Source of the DNA: Sphingopyxis sp. H053
GTDB lineage: Bacteria > Pseudomonadota > Alphaproteobacteria > Sphingomonadales > Sphingomonadaceae
Direction of reading: 5' to 3'
DNA: 64,000 nt
Assembly (NCBI RefSeq): GCF_001468225.1
Contig: NZ_LNRU01000001.1
Location: 558,001-622,000, forward strand
Shown: positions 48,728 to 57,299 of the stretch, in pieces
How the letters are laid out: each line of letters starts with the position of its first letter
Numbering within the stretch: the stretch's first letter is position 1
Translations under genes and position numbers: made by a program
Notes under the pieces: model-generated
Told to the model about the DNA's origin: nothing
What the model saw: the letters and a program-made list of their open reading frames with translations, nothing else
The model's database searches: none

Positions 48728-49297
48728 TCAGCCGCGACGATGGTTGGTTTCCCAACGTCGCACCGCTACGGGCATTGTGGCGCCACCAGACAGGATTTCT
48801 ATTGTGGCAAGTCCAGATGGCAATATGGCGCAGCTATAGGGGAGATCGGCGCTCGCGCTTAGCCGGACGTATCGGGCATTCACTGCTTTCTGCGGAAAGC
48901 GGGCAAGGAAATTCACGGGGTCGGCGGAATGTTCGGCGCGCCAGTTCGTGAGCGGTCGCATTTCACCAGAATTCTCGTCATCCGAACAGTCGATGCAGAA
49001 ATGGATCGCGGACCCGTGTCCTGTTACACTGCCGGACTCCGGCGGGCGCAACCGAATCGCATCGATTGGCCGGGTGGCGCCCAGATCGATCTGAACCCAG
49101 CTGAAATCTTCCCGTTGTACCCCATCCTCGGGTGCTAGCCGGTAATAGCGCGCGATCGACGCGATGATCGGCAGTTCTGCCGCGGGCAGGGGCGGCGCCC
49201 CCGCGCGAGGCGATTCCGTTGGGAGAAGAGGCGCGGCGACAAGGCCGAGCCCACCGATTGCCGATCGCGCGATAAATTGTCGCCGGTTCGTCTGCAT
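48728..49297 (-). CDS. Tat-exported discoidin-like (F5/8 type C) protein, probably truncated
   Basis: Protein of 189 aa with a twin-arginine signal (NRRQFIARSAIGGLGLVA). One galactose-binding-like domain follows: FSWVQIDLGATRPIDAIRL, then ARYVRLSASAD and ATIEILSGG. Such domains usually form part of larger secreted glycosidases or peptidase-associated proteins. Here the sequence after the domain runs into VAVRRWETNHRRG and stops, so a longer parent gene was probably cut. It lies 34 bp after the M24 peptidase gene and close to the tRNA-Met-like scar at 48572. Function unknown. Confidence 0.7.
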   Translation of the reverse strand: MQTNRRQFIARSAIGGLGLVAAPLLPTESPRAGAPPLPAAELPIIASIARYYRLAPEDGVQREDFSWVQIDLGATRPIDAIRLRPPESGSVTGHGSAIHFCIDCSDDENSGEMRPLTNWRAEHSADPVNFLARFPQKAVNARYVRLSASADLPYSCAILPSGLATIEILSGGATMPVAVRRWETNHRRG

Positions 49298-49331
49298 TTC
49301 TCGATCCCTTGAAACCCCGATCGCGCCATGT

Positions 49332-50600
49332 TCAAAGATAATATGGCGTATTGGTTATTTGTTCGCAGCCCTCTTTCGTGACCAGCACATGGTCCTCGAG
49401 GCCGCTCATGCCGACGCCCGGATGTTTCATAAAGGCTTCGACCGCGATCAGCATGCCGGGCTCATAGGGCTCGTCGATCTTTTCATATTCCTTGAACATG
49501 ATTTCGTTCGCCGATGTGCCTTGCTTTTCCTTTTCGTCCTCAAGTGCGCCGGGATCGCCTGCGGGAATGATGTGCGGCCCATAGAAGGTGCCCATCTGAT
49601 GACCGAAAATCCCTAAATTCAGATCGATCCCATCCCCTGCGTAGCGCAGGGCCGTTTTCTCGCCGATTATCCCGAGCTGCCTCGGGGTGACGCCGGGACG
49701 GATCGCCTTTATGATCGCCTTGCACGTCTCGGTGGCGCCCTCCAATATATGCCGCTGCTCCTTCGTGGGCCGACCCCCGCAAACAGCGGTGCGGCCGGGA
49801 TCGAGCCAATAGCCCTGGAAGATCGGCCCCTGAATCCATCCGCGTACCATATCGCCTTTTTTCGGCGCGCTTGTGTCGTACCCGTACAACATGTCGCCGA
49901 GAAGGAAGCGTTCGGCATGCGCGCCGTGATGCATGTCGATGCGCGAGAAGCCGCCGCCACGCCGCATGATTTCCATCGCCGTGCGCGCCGCAGCCTCGGC
50001 CGAGGTCTCGCCGGCGATCAGCGCATCCATGCCCGCGGCCAGCGCATGGGTGGTGATGTCGCCGGCGGTCCGAAACGCCTCCTGCTCGCGCTTCGACTTT
50101 ACGCGCTGGGGCTCGAGCAAGAACCATTCGTCGGTTACCCATTCGATTTGCGGGGTCAGGCTGCGGAGGCGCCGGTCGTACAGCCCCGGAAGCACGTCGT
50201 CGCCGACCACCGCGACGCGTCCCTCGATGCCATGCTTGCGAAAATATTCGGGGAGCCCCGTAATCAGGCTGGGCTCGTGGACGATCAACTCGCCGCAAAC
50301 GACCTTGGCATATTCGGTTTCCTCCGGCGGCTGCGCGCTGTGCAGTTCGGGCGCGCGGCCGTCCCTGAACAGCACCGCCGAAAAGGTCCATGCGCCCATC
50401 TGGACGTCGTCGGCCCAATCCTGACCCGTGCCGTTATTTGCGAAGTTCGTGAGCCAGAGACCATTGCCGAGCCGGTCATAGGACCCGGCCCCGCGTGACC
50501 AGACGAGAAGATGGTCATAGCCCTTCGCGCGCATGGCGTCCCACACCCGCTTCCAGCGCGCTTCATATTCCTCGCGCGGGAAATAATTGCTGCCGGTCAC
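49332..50600 (-). CDS. M24 family (Xaa-Pro peptidase-like) metallohydrolase
   Basis: Pita-bread-fold protein of 422 aa. An N-terminal creatinase-like domain is followed by the catalytic domain from about residue 180. Candidate metal ligands are Asp in YWLDPGRTAV, His in FGHQMGTFYG, and Glu in VEAFMKHPG and GLEDHVLV. The family includes Xaa-Pro aminopeptidase, creatinase and DMSP lyase (DddP), so it may hydrolyse an amide or cleave another bond. No signal peptide. It follows the TonB receptor gene by 27 bp, suggesting that it acts on the imported compound. Confidence 0.87.
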   Translation of the reverse strand: MTGSNYFPREEYEARWKRVWDAMRAKGYDHLLVWSRGAGSYDRLGNGLWLTNFANNGTGQDWADDVQMGAWTFSAVLFRDGRAPELHSAQPPEETEYAKVVCGELIVHEPSLITGLPEYFRKHGIEGRVAVVGDDVLPGLYDRRLRSLTPQIEWVTDEWFLLEPQRVKSKREQEAFRTAGDITTHALAAGMDALIAGETSAEAAARTAMEIMRRGGGFSRIDMHHGAHAERFLLGDMLYGYDTSAPKKGDMVRGWIQGPIFQGYWLDPGRTAVCGGRPTKEQRHILEGATETCKAIIKAIRPGVTPRQLGIIGEKTALRYAGDGIDLNLGIFGHQMGTFYGPHIIPAGDPGALEDEKEKQGTSANEIMFKEYEKIDEPYEPGMLIAVEAFMKHPGVGMSGLEDHVLVTKEGCEQITNTPYYL

Positions 50601-50627
50601 GCTTCGCCTCCTCGCAAAATTGGCTGG

Positions 50628-52880
50628 TCAGCCCTTGATCCGCAGACTGAGGCCGATGGTGCGCGGCGCCGCATAGGTGACATTCTCATACGCCCCCACG
50701 ATCGTGCTCACCGCGCCCGATCCGACCGCGAGGATGCCCCGTTTGTCGAACGCGTTGCGAATGAACAGGCTGACATCGACCCCGCCGCTCTCACCCCCGA
50801 TGTCGAAGTTCGCCATGTCATAGGCCGGCCGGAAGCGCCCCGAACTGACGACGCCATCGATGGCAAAGGGCGTCTTGCCGACATGCTGCCAGCTTCCGCG
50901 CGCATAAACTTCCCACGCATCGCTCACCGGATAGCGCAGTTCCGACGACAGCGCGAATTTCCAGCGCGGCGTTTCCGGCGTGCGATCGCCCTCGGCATAA
51001 CCCGCCGCCGCGCCGAATAGGTCGGGGACATCGGTAAAGCGGGCGTCGGCATAGCTCAGCTGCCCGCTGACCGTCACATGCGACGATGGGCGCAGGCTGA
51101 CCTCCAGCTCCGCGCCGTCGATGCGCGCGTCGCCGGCGTTGGCGAAGAAGGTCGACCCGCACGGGTCGGGGATGGCGAGCTGGACGCCTTTTTGTTCGAT
51201 GCGATAGGCGGCGCCGTTGACGGTCAGCACCCGATCCGGCGTTTCGACCTTTGCCCCGACTTCATAATTCCAAACCGAATCGGGGCTGAAAATCGCGCCG
51301 ACCGATTCGGCGAGCGAGCAGCCGAGGGCAGGGGGCACCGCCGCATTGGCACCGCCCGCACGGAAACCGCGCGAGACGGTCGCGTAGAGGGTGGTGTTGC
51401 TATTGGGGCGGAAATTGACCGTGACGCGCGGGCTGGCGCTCGTCTTCTTCGCGGTGACCCGCGGCGTATCGGCGCCGCACAGGATGCCGGGTACGACTTC
51501 GGTGCAGCTGGCCTCGAGCGTATTCTTCAGCCGGTAGACGCGCAGCCCGGCAATCAGCTCGACCGTTTCGCTGACATCGAAATTGACTTCGGCAAAGCCG
51601 GCGAGCTGCTGGTCCGACGTCTTCTGGATATAGTCATAGGAGACCGGACCCACCGGTCCCGGCGCGGGGCCAAAGGTCGCATCGAGCAGGTCGGTAAAGG
51701 CCTGGCCGACGAAAATCTGTCCCAGTTGCTGGTCGGTATGGCTGAAATAGACACCCGCGATCCAGTTGAACGGGCCGTCGTTCGACGAGGTCAGCCGCAA
51801 TTCCTGAACATAGGTGTCGGCTTTCGCCGGGGTCAGGCTGGCGAAGGGCGCGAACTCGCCGAGAATATTATAGCCAAGCGCGGTATAGTCGAGCGTCGCG
51901 TCGGATTCCTTGTGGAGATAGGAGCTCGACGAAACCAGCTCGACATTGCCGAGGCTCTTTTCGAGCGTCAGGTTTGCGACGAGCAGGTCGGTGCGCGACG
52001 GTTCGGGGCCGATCGCGCTCGCACGGCCGAACCCGGGCAGATTGCTCTGCGTCGCGATCGGGTTGTCGGCATCGATACGCTGGAAGAACAGGCTCGGCGT
52101 GATGATGAAATCATCGCCCGCCTCGAGCCGAAGCGCGCCGCGCAGGCTGAAGATCGTCGCGTCATTGGCATTTTTTTCGACGATATCATCGTCCGACTGC
52201 GGCGAGGTCAGTCCGGCGAGCGTGGCGTCGTAGCGCTCGATATAGCCTGCGATCTTTTCATAGGTGCCGGTCAGCCGCAGCGCGGCATTGGCAGACAGCG
52301 GCACATTGACCGCGGCCTTGGCGCCATAGCCTTCGCCGCCGCCCTTGACGCTGTTGACGAAGGCTTCGCCATGCGCGTCGAACCCTGAACTATCGGGCTG
52401 GTTGGTGATATAGCGGATGGTGCCGCCGGTCGAACTCGACCCGAACAATGTGCCCTGCGGGCCGCGCAGCACTTCGACGCGCTGCATGTCGAACAGATCG
52501 ATGTTGGGCGTGCCGCTATAGGCGTCGGTCCGGAAGTCGAAAGGGGTGTCGTTGATATAGACCGCGACCGACGGCGCGAGCCCGAGGTCGGTCGTCAGCC
52601 CGCGAAGCCCGACGTTGGACTCGCCCGGACCGACGGGCGTGAAGGTCAGGCTGGGCGTGTTGCGGACGAGGCTTTCGGTGTCGCGGATCGCGAGGCGCTC
52701 CAGCGCTTCGCTGCCAAAGGCCGTCACCGCCTGCGGCACGTCCTGAAGCCGGCTTTCGCGCCGCTGCGCGGTGACGACGATGTCGCCGCCATTCTCGGCG
52801 GCGGGTTCGCTCTTCGCGTACGCCGGCGGGGCAAAGGCGCAGCCCGCCAGTAAGGAAATCATCATGGTCCGCTTCAACAT
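50628..52880 (-). CDS. TonB-dependent receptor
   Basis: Receptor of 750 aa with a signal peptide (SLLAGCAFAPPAYAK), TonB-box-like DIVVTAQRRESRL, plug motifs VYINDTPFDF and LRGPQGTLFGSSSTGG, and a barrel ending in TIGLSLRIKG. It is different from the receptors at 39756 and 62812. It lies between a 2OG-Fe(II) oxygenase gene (64 bp upstream) and the M24 peptidase gene (27 bp downstream). The ligand is probably a small organic or peptide-like molecule handled by these enzymes. Confidence 0.93.
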   Translation of the reverse strand: MLKRTMMISLLAGCAFAPPAYAKSEPAAENGGDIVVTAQRRESRLQDVPQAVTAFGSEALERLAIRDTESLVRNTPSLTFTPVGPGESNVGLRGLTTDLGLAPSVAVYINDTPFDFRTDAYSGTPNIDLFDMQRVEVLRGPQGTLFGSSSTGGTIRYITNQPDSSGFDAHGEAFVNSVKGGGEGYGAKAAVNVPLSANAALRLTGTYEKIAGYIERYDATLAGLTSPQSDDDIVEKNANDATIFSLRGALRLEAGDDFIITPSLFFQRIDADNPIATQSNLPGFGRASAIGPEPSRTDLLVANLTLEKSLGNVELVSSSSYLHKESDATLDYTALGYNILGEFAPFASLTPAKADTYVQELRLTSSNDGPFNWIAGVYFSHTDQQLGQIFVGQAFTDLLDATFGPAPGPVGPVSYDYIQKTSDQQLAGFAEVNFDVSETVELIAGLRVYRLKNTLEASCTEVVPGILCGADTPRVTAKKTSASPRVTVNFRPNSNTTLYATVSRGFRAGGANAAVPPALGCSLAESVGAIFSPDSVWNYEVGAKVETPDRVLTVNGAAYRIEQKGVQLAIPDPCGSTFFANAGDARIDGAELEVSLRPSSHVTVSGQLSYADARFTDVPDLFGAAAGYAEGDRTPETPRWKFALSSELRYPVSDAWEVYARGSWQHVGKTPFAIDGVVSSGRFRPAYDMANFDIGGESGGVDVSLFIRNAFDKRGILAVGSGAVSTIVGAYENVTYAAPRTIGLSLRIKG

Positions 52881-52944
52881 ATCAATCCCTCTCGATTTTT
52901 TGTTTTGTTTCGGCGTCGATCCGCCGCCGCGCGGGCCGCCGCCT

Positions 52945-53730
52945 TTACGGCGCCGCGAGCACTTCGGTGCGGCCGAGCCCGTTCTGCTTGACCGTGTCGG
53001 CGTAAATGAAACCGGGTTCGCGATGGTAGCTGAGCAGCGCGATGATCCGCTGGGTGTTCCCGGCCACCTCGGTCACCCGGTGCAGCGCCCGGCGTCCGCG
53101 GAACAGAAGCAGGGTGCCGGCCCCGACTTTCTGGAGGCGGGTTCGGGGCGATGCGCCGTCGAGAATGGCGTGGATCTCTTCGGGCGGCGCATCGTCGACG
53201 CCGGGCGCATATTCGAACGCGCCGCCGGTCTCGGCCTCCTGCAACAACAGCGAGACGACGAAGTCATTGTCGTCGAAATGCCAGCCCTGCTGGTCGCCGA
53301 CGCCCATATAGGTGAGGTTGATGTTGATCAGCGGATCCGCAATCGTGTGAAGGCTGTCGATGTCCAGCGCGTCGCGGACGAGCGACATCAGCTCTTCCGA
53401 TTCATAGAAACGCCGCAGCGCGCCGGCCGGATCGAGCAGGTCCGATCCCAATATCCACATCGAATAGGGCGAGGTGCGGCTGCGCAGTTCCTCATCGGCG
53501 ACGGCGGCGATTGGCCCTTGCGGGTTGAAGCCGAGCCGCTGATCGCGGCGATAGGCGAGCGGGAATTTCGCGGCGGCTTCGGCCACCATTTCGGCCAGCG
53601 CGTCGGGCGCGATGAAATCGGGAAAGGCGGCTGCGCCGTCCTTTCCAAGCTGACCGGCGGCCCGGTCGACGATCGCGGCGCGACGATCGGGATCGGACAG
53701 GGGGTAGAGATTGGCGTTGACGATCGACAT
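52945..53730 (-). CDS. 2-oxoglutarate/Fe(II)-dependent oxygenase
   Basis: Oxygenase of 261 aa. The start MSIVNANLYP is chosen for the AGGAGCC site upstream; the longer open frame to 53985 is not supported. The iron facial triad is visible as WHFDDNDF (His-x-Asp) and LHRVTEV (distal His), with an Arg a few residues later for 2-oxoglutarate. It hydroxylates or demethylates an organic substrate in the cytosol. An 8-bp inverted repeat lies 80 bp upstream of the start and is probably its operator. The gene precedes the TonB receptor and M24 genes. Confidence 0.88.
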   Translation of the reverse strand: MSIVNANLYPLSDPDRRAAIVDRAAGQLGKDGAAAFPDFIAPDALAEMVAEAAAKFPLAYRRDQRLGFNPQGPIAAVADEELRSRTSPYSMWILGSDLLDPAGALRRFYESEELMSLVRDALDIDSLHTIADPLININLTYMGVGDQQGWHFDDNDFVVSLLLQEAETGGAFEYAPGVDDAPPEEIHAILDGASPRTRLQKVGAGTLLLFRGRRALHRVTEVAGNTQRIIALLSYHREPGFIYADTVKQNGLGRTEVLAAP

Positions 53731-53809
53731 GAAGGCTCCTGAAAAAGACGGCCGGAAGAAATCTGCTCCATGAGATAATCGCATGCAGTATGGCGCACGC
53801 CAGCAGAGT

Positions 53810-53833
53810 ATTTCGAGGTTATCATCTCGAAAT
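53810..53833. promoter_or_regulatory. Inverted repeat, probable operator
   Basis: ATTTCGAG (53810-53817) and CTCGAAAT (53826-53833) are perfect 8-bp arms around an 8-bp spacer. They lie in the 121-bp gap between the end of the MFS gene and the start of the 2OG oxygenase gene. There is no U-run, so an operator is more likely than a terminator. The LysR protein at 56373 is a possible regulator. Confidence 0.5.
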
Positions 53834-53851
53834 GTTATGGAGGTGAAAGTC

Positions 53852-55030
53852 TCAACCCGCTGAACGGGGGCGCAGGCTGATCGTCCCGGCGACCGCGACG
53901 ACCACGCACAGCAGGCAAAAGGCGCTGACGGCGCCAAGCGACAGATTCTGGAGCAAAAGTCCGCCGATCGCCGGCCCGACCGCAAGCCCGCCGCCGGTCA
54001 CCGCGGGTGTCAGCGCGATCAGCCGCCCGTCGCGGTCGACCGATGCCAGCAGGCCGAATTGAAAGGCATATTGAAACGGCCAGGCAAAGGCGAACAGGCT
54101 GACCGCAAGGACGAAAGGCGTCGTGCCGGGCAGGAACGCGAGGCCGCCGACCCCGGCGACGAGAAGGGCGAGCCCGGACAACAGGCCGATGGTCCGCGGC
54201 AGCCGGCCCGCCACCACGCTGGCGACGAGCGAACCCGCGAGGCCGCCGAAGGCCGAAGCGGACAGCGCGAAGGCGACCGTTCCGGGCGAGAGCCCTTTGC
54301 CGATGCCGATCCGTTCGAGAAACGGCCACAGCGAGGCCATGCCGATGAAATAGAGGAGGATGCACGCCAGCGCGCCGATGACGAGGGGGTTGGCGGACAA
54401 GCGGCCGCGGCGCGGCCCCGCCGGCGCCGGCTGCGCTCTGCCGATGACGGGGGCGAGCCAGAAGCCGGGAAGGGTGATCGCGGACAGGATCAGGAAAATC
54501 CAGGGCCACCCCAGGCTGGCCGCGATCCAGCCAAAGCTGCCCATGCCGACCATGCCGACGACCGACTGGCCCGCGAAATAGATGCTGATACTGCGCTCGG
54601 GGCGCGCCGACCGTCCCATCGCCGCGTAGCAGATGCCGCCGACCACGCCTTCGCCCAGCCCGGAGAGGAAGCGCGTCGCCGCGACATAGCCATAATGGCC
54701 GTCGAGCATGGTCAGAAAATTGCCGGCGATCATCACCGCTAGCGCGGCGCGAATGACCACCGCCCAGCCGAACCGCGCCGTAATCAGCGGACATAGCAGG
54801 CTGCCGACAAGGATACCGCCCATGTTCAGCGCGGCGATCGTGCCCGCCCCCGCGACGCCATAACCAAAGCGATCCGCGAACACCCCCACCATCACGGGCA
54901 GGACCGCAGGCAGCGTCGCAGCCGCGACGCCCAGATAGATTGCGGCCCATGTCGAAGCGGGGGGCGTCGAAGCAGGCGGCGTCGAAACGAAGGACCTCGG
55001 CGAAGCGGCGGGCGCTATATGCGTTGTCAT
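53852..55030 (-). CDS. MFS transporter
   Basis: Major facilitator protein of 392 aa with about twelve hydrophobic segments. Start MTTHIAPAAS is set by ATGA overlap with the amidohydrolase stop (55027-55030); the open frame upstream is a shadow. An N-terminal low-complexity tract of SerThrProAla repeats (FVSTPPASTPPAST) precedes the first membrane helix. It probably carries the imported substrate, or a hydrolysis product, across the inner membrane. Direction is not determinable. Confidence 0.87.
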   Translation of the reverse strand: MTTHIAPAASPRSFVSTPPASTPPASTWAAIYLGVAAATLPAVLPVMVGVFADRFGYGVAGAGTIAALNMGGILVGSLLCPLITARFGWAVVIRAALAVMIAGNFLTMLDGHYGYVAATRFLSGLGEGVVGGICYAAMGRSARPERSISIYFAGQSVVGMVGMGSFGWIAASLGWPWIFLILSAITLPGFWLAPVIGRAQPAPAGPRRGRLSANPLVIGALACILLYFIGMASLWPFLERIGIGKGLSPGTVAFALSASAFGGLAGSLVASVVAGRLPRTIGLLSGLALLVAGVGGLAFLPGTTPFVLAVSLFAFAWPFQYAFQFGLLASVDRDGRLIALTPAVTGGGLAVGPAIGGLLLQNLSLGAVSAFCLLCVVVAVAGTISLRPRSAG

Positions 55031-56277
55031 GCCGATCCGGGCTCGCGCTTGTGGAAACGTCCCGCCTTCATGATCGCGCGCAGGCGCCGGCCGTCTTCGG
55101 CGAGCAGCGCGATATCCTCGAGCGGGTCGCCATCGACGACGAGCAAGTCCGCCGTCGCGCCCGGCACGATACGGCCAAGATCGGGCCGCCCCAATATGTC
55201 GGCGCCGGTGACCGTTGCCGATCGCAATATCGCGGCGGCGGGCTGGATCTCGCGGCGATAAAGAAATTCGCGCGCCTGCATGTCGAACACATCGCCGGGC
55301 AAATCGGTGCCGAAACCCAGCGGGACGCCCGCGCGCCATGCGGTCTCAAACCCCTGCATCGCGAGGTGGGCAATCTCCTTCGCCTTAGCCGCCGCCGCCG
55401 CGGGCAGGCCGAGCGCTTCGCCGCGCTCGGTCAGCGCCATCACGACCGACAGCGTGGGCACGGCAAAGCCGCCGGCATCGCGCAGCGCGTCGGCGGCTTC
55501 GGATGAAATGAGTGTCGCATGCTCGACCGTCCGTACGCCCAGTTGCGCGGCGCGCATCACCGCCTCGGCCGTGTGGGCATGCGCCGCGACATAACGGCGC
55601 CACCGCGCCGCCTCCTCGACCGCGGCCTGCACTTCGTCATCGGTGAACTGCTGCATCCAGATGGGATCGGTGGGCGAAAGCACACCGCCCGACAACATGA
55701 TCTTGATACAGTGTGCGCCCATGCGCAATTCCTCGCGCGCGGCGCGGCGCACTTCGTCGGCACCATCGACCACATGCGCGATCATGTTCATCCGGCTGCA
55801 CCCGCACGGCTCGACATCCTCGTGGGCAGGGCGCATGTCGCCATGACCTCCGGTCATTGAAAGCGTGCGGCCGGCATAGAAGAAGCGCGGCCCCGGGATC
55901 AGGCCATCGTCGATCGCCTGCGCTAGACCATGGTCGCCGCCGCCGACATCGCGCAGGCTGGTAAATCCGCAATCGAGCGCGTGCCGTAACATCCGCGCGG
56001 CATGCGCCGAGGAATAGGTGGACGGATGATTGAGAAGCTGGGCCGCGTTGGCGCTGGAAAGCCTGGCATGGATATGGACATCGATCAGGCCGGGGATCAG
56101 GGTGCCGCCGCGCACGTCGACGATATCGGCACTGGCGACACGCGCCGGACCGGTATCGACCGCCGCGATCCGTCCGTTTTCGACCACCACATGGCAATCC
56201 TCGCGATACCCGTCCGCCGTCTCGTTCAGCACGCGCGCATTTTCAAATACGATTATCGTCAACTGATCTGTCCCCAT
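55027..56277 (-). CDS. Amidohydrolase (prolidase/AHS2-like)
   Basis: Metal-dependent hydrolase of 416 aa. The family features are LIDVHIHARLS (His-x-His near residue 68), CIKIMLSGG with the bridging Lys, AHAHT, VEHATL with His and FGTDLPGD with the catalytic Asp. The C-terminal beta sandwich contains GRIVPGATADLLVVDGDPLED. This subgroup (Xaa-Pro dipeptidase-like and related) cleaves amide or ester bonds in dipeptides and N-acyl amino acids. It lacks a signal peptide and is probably cytoplasmic. It is divergent from the LysR gene, 95 bp away, which probably controls it. Confidence 0.9.
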   Translation of the reverse strand: MGTDQLTIIVFENARVLNETADGYREDCHVVVENGRIAAVDTGPARVASADIVDVRGGTLIPGLIDVHIHARLSSANAAQLLNHPSTYSSAHAARMLRHALDCGFTSLRDVGGGDHGLAQAIDDGLIPGPRFFYAGRTLSMTGGHGDMRPAHEDVEPCGCSRMNMIAHVVDGADEVRRAAREELRMGAHCIKIMLSGGVLSPTDPIWMQQFTDDEVQAAVEEAARWRRYVAAHAHTAEAVMRAAQLGVRTVEHATLISSEAADALRDAGGFAVPTLSVVMALTERGEALGLPAAAAAKAKEIAHLAMQGFETAWRAGVPLGFGTDLPGDVFDMQAREFLYRREIQPAAAILRSATVTGADILGRPDLGRIVPGATADLLVVDGDPLEDIALLAEDGRRLRAIMKAGRFHKREPGSA

Positions 56278-56372
56278 CGGTCTTGCCTGAAGGTGGACAG
56301 CCTAGGCGCGGCAGAGCTGCCCCGTAACAAGAGAAATGTGGACACTCGATGCCTTTTTGATATGCAAGGGTG

Positions 56373-57299
56373 ATGAGGAGCCTGCGCCAGTCCCTGCCAC
56401 CGCTCAACGCGCTCGCGGTATTTGAAGCGGCGGCGCGGCACCGCAGCTTCACGCGCGCGGCGGCCGAACTCAATATCGCGCAGTCGGCGGTCAGCCGCCA
56501 CGTCTCGAACCTCGAAGCCGACCTGGGGGTCACGCTCTTCATGCGAAGCGGCAACCGGCTCGCCCTCACCGGAGCGGGGGAAACGCTGGCCGATGCGATC
56601 CTTTCCGGCCTTGGCCGCATTCGCGACAGCGTCGAGGCTATCCGGCGCCGGCGCGGCGAAGCCGACAGCTTCACCATCGCCTGCACTTACGCGATGGCGC
56701 ATGATTGGCTGATGCCGCGGTTCGGCATGCTGCGCGCGGTGCTGCCCAAGGCGCAGCTCCGGCTGATCACGTCTGACTCCTATCAGAGCTTCGATGCGGA
56801 TGAAGTGGATTTGTCGATCCGCTATGGCGAACCGTCCGACTGGCCGGGCCTCAGGCATCGCAAACTTCTCGAGGAAGAAGTTTTCCCCGTTTGCGCGCCG
56901 GCAATGCTGGCGCAGTTTCCAGGGCTTGCCGAAGATAGCCCGCAGGCGTGGCAACAAGCGCCATTGCTGCATTTTGCGCCCGATGCCCAGGGCCGCGTCG
57001 ACTGGCTCGACTGGTTTGGCGATCTCGGCATCGCGCCGTCGCAGGACGGCCCGATGTTCAGCGCGTATACGCCGATGCTTCAGGAAGCGCTGGCTGGACG
57101 CGGCGTCGTACTCGGCTGGCGCGGTATCGTGGATCCATATCTGGAAACGGGCCAACTCGTGCGTTTGGCGAACCGGTCGATGACCTCGGGGCATGCCTTC
57201 TACGTCGTCCACCGCGCCGACGCCTGCGAAGCGGTGATCGAGGCGGTGATCGAGGTGCTGGCCAATCCCGAACCGCCAGCGGCCCCAACTATTTCCTGA
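56373..57299 (+). CDS. LysR-family transcriptional regulator (GcvA-like)
   Basis: LysR regulator of 308 aa. The N-terminal helix-turn-helix is LPPLNALAVFEAAARH, then FTRAAAELNIAQSAVSRHVS and LEADLGVTLFMRSGNRL, as in GcvA/AmpR-type members. A GTG at 56370 directly precedes the ATG and could also start translation; AAGGG at 56366 is close, so the start is not certain. The effector domain runs from about residue 95. It is divergent from the amidohydrolase operon and is its likely regulator. The end overlaps the convergent alpha/beta hydrolase by 11 bp. Confidence 0.9.
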   Translation: MRSLRQSLPPLNALAVFEAAARHRSFTRAAAELNIAQSAVSRHVSNLEADLGVTLFMRSGNRLALTGAGETLADAILSGLGRIRDSVEAIRRRRGEADSFTIACTYAMAHDWLMPRFGMLRAVLPKAQLRLITSDSYQSFDADEVDLSIRYGEPSDWPGLRHRKLLEEEVFPVCAPAMLAQFPGLAEDSPQAWQQAPLLHFAPDAQGRVDWLDWFGDLGIAPSQDGPMFSAYTPMLQEALAGRGVVLGWRGIVDPYLETGQLVRLANRSMTSGHAFYVVHRADACEAVIEAVIEVLANPEPPAAPTIS

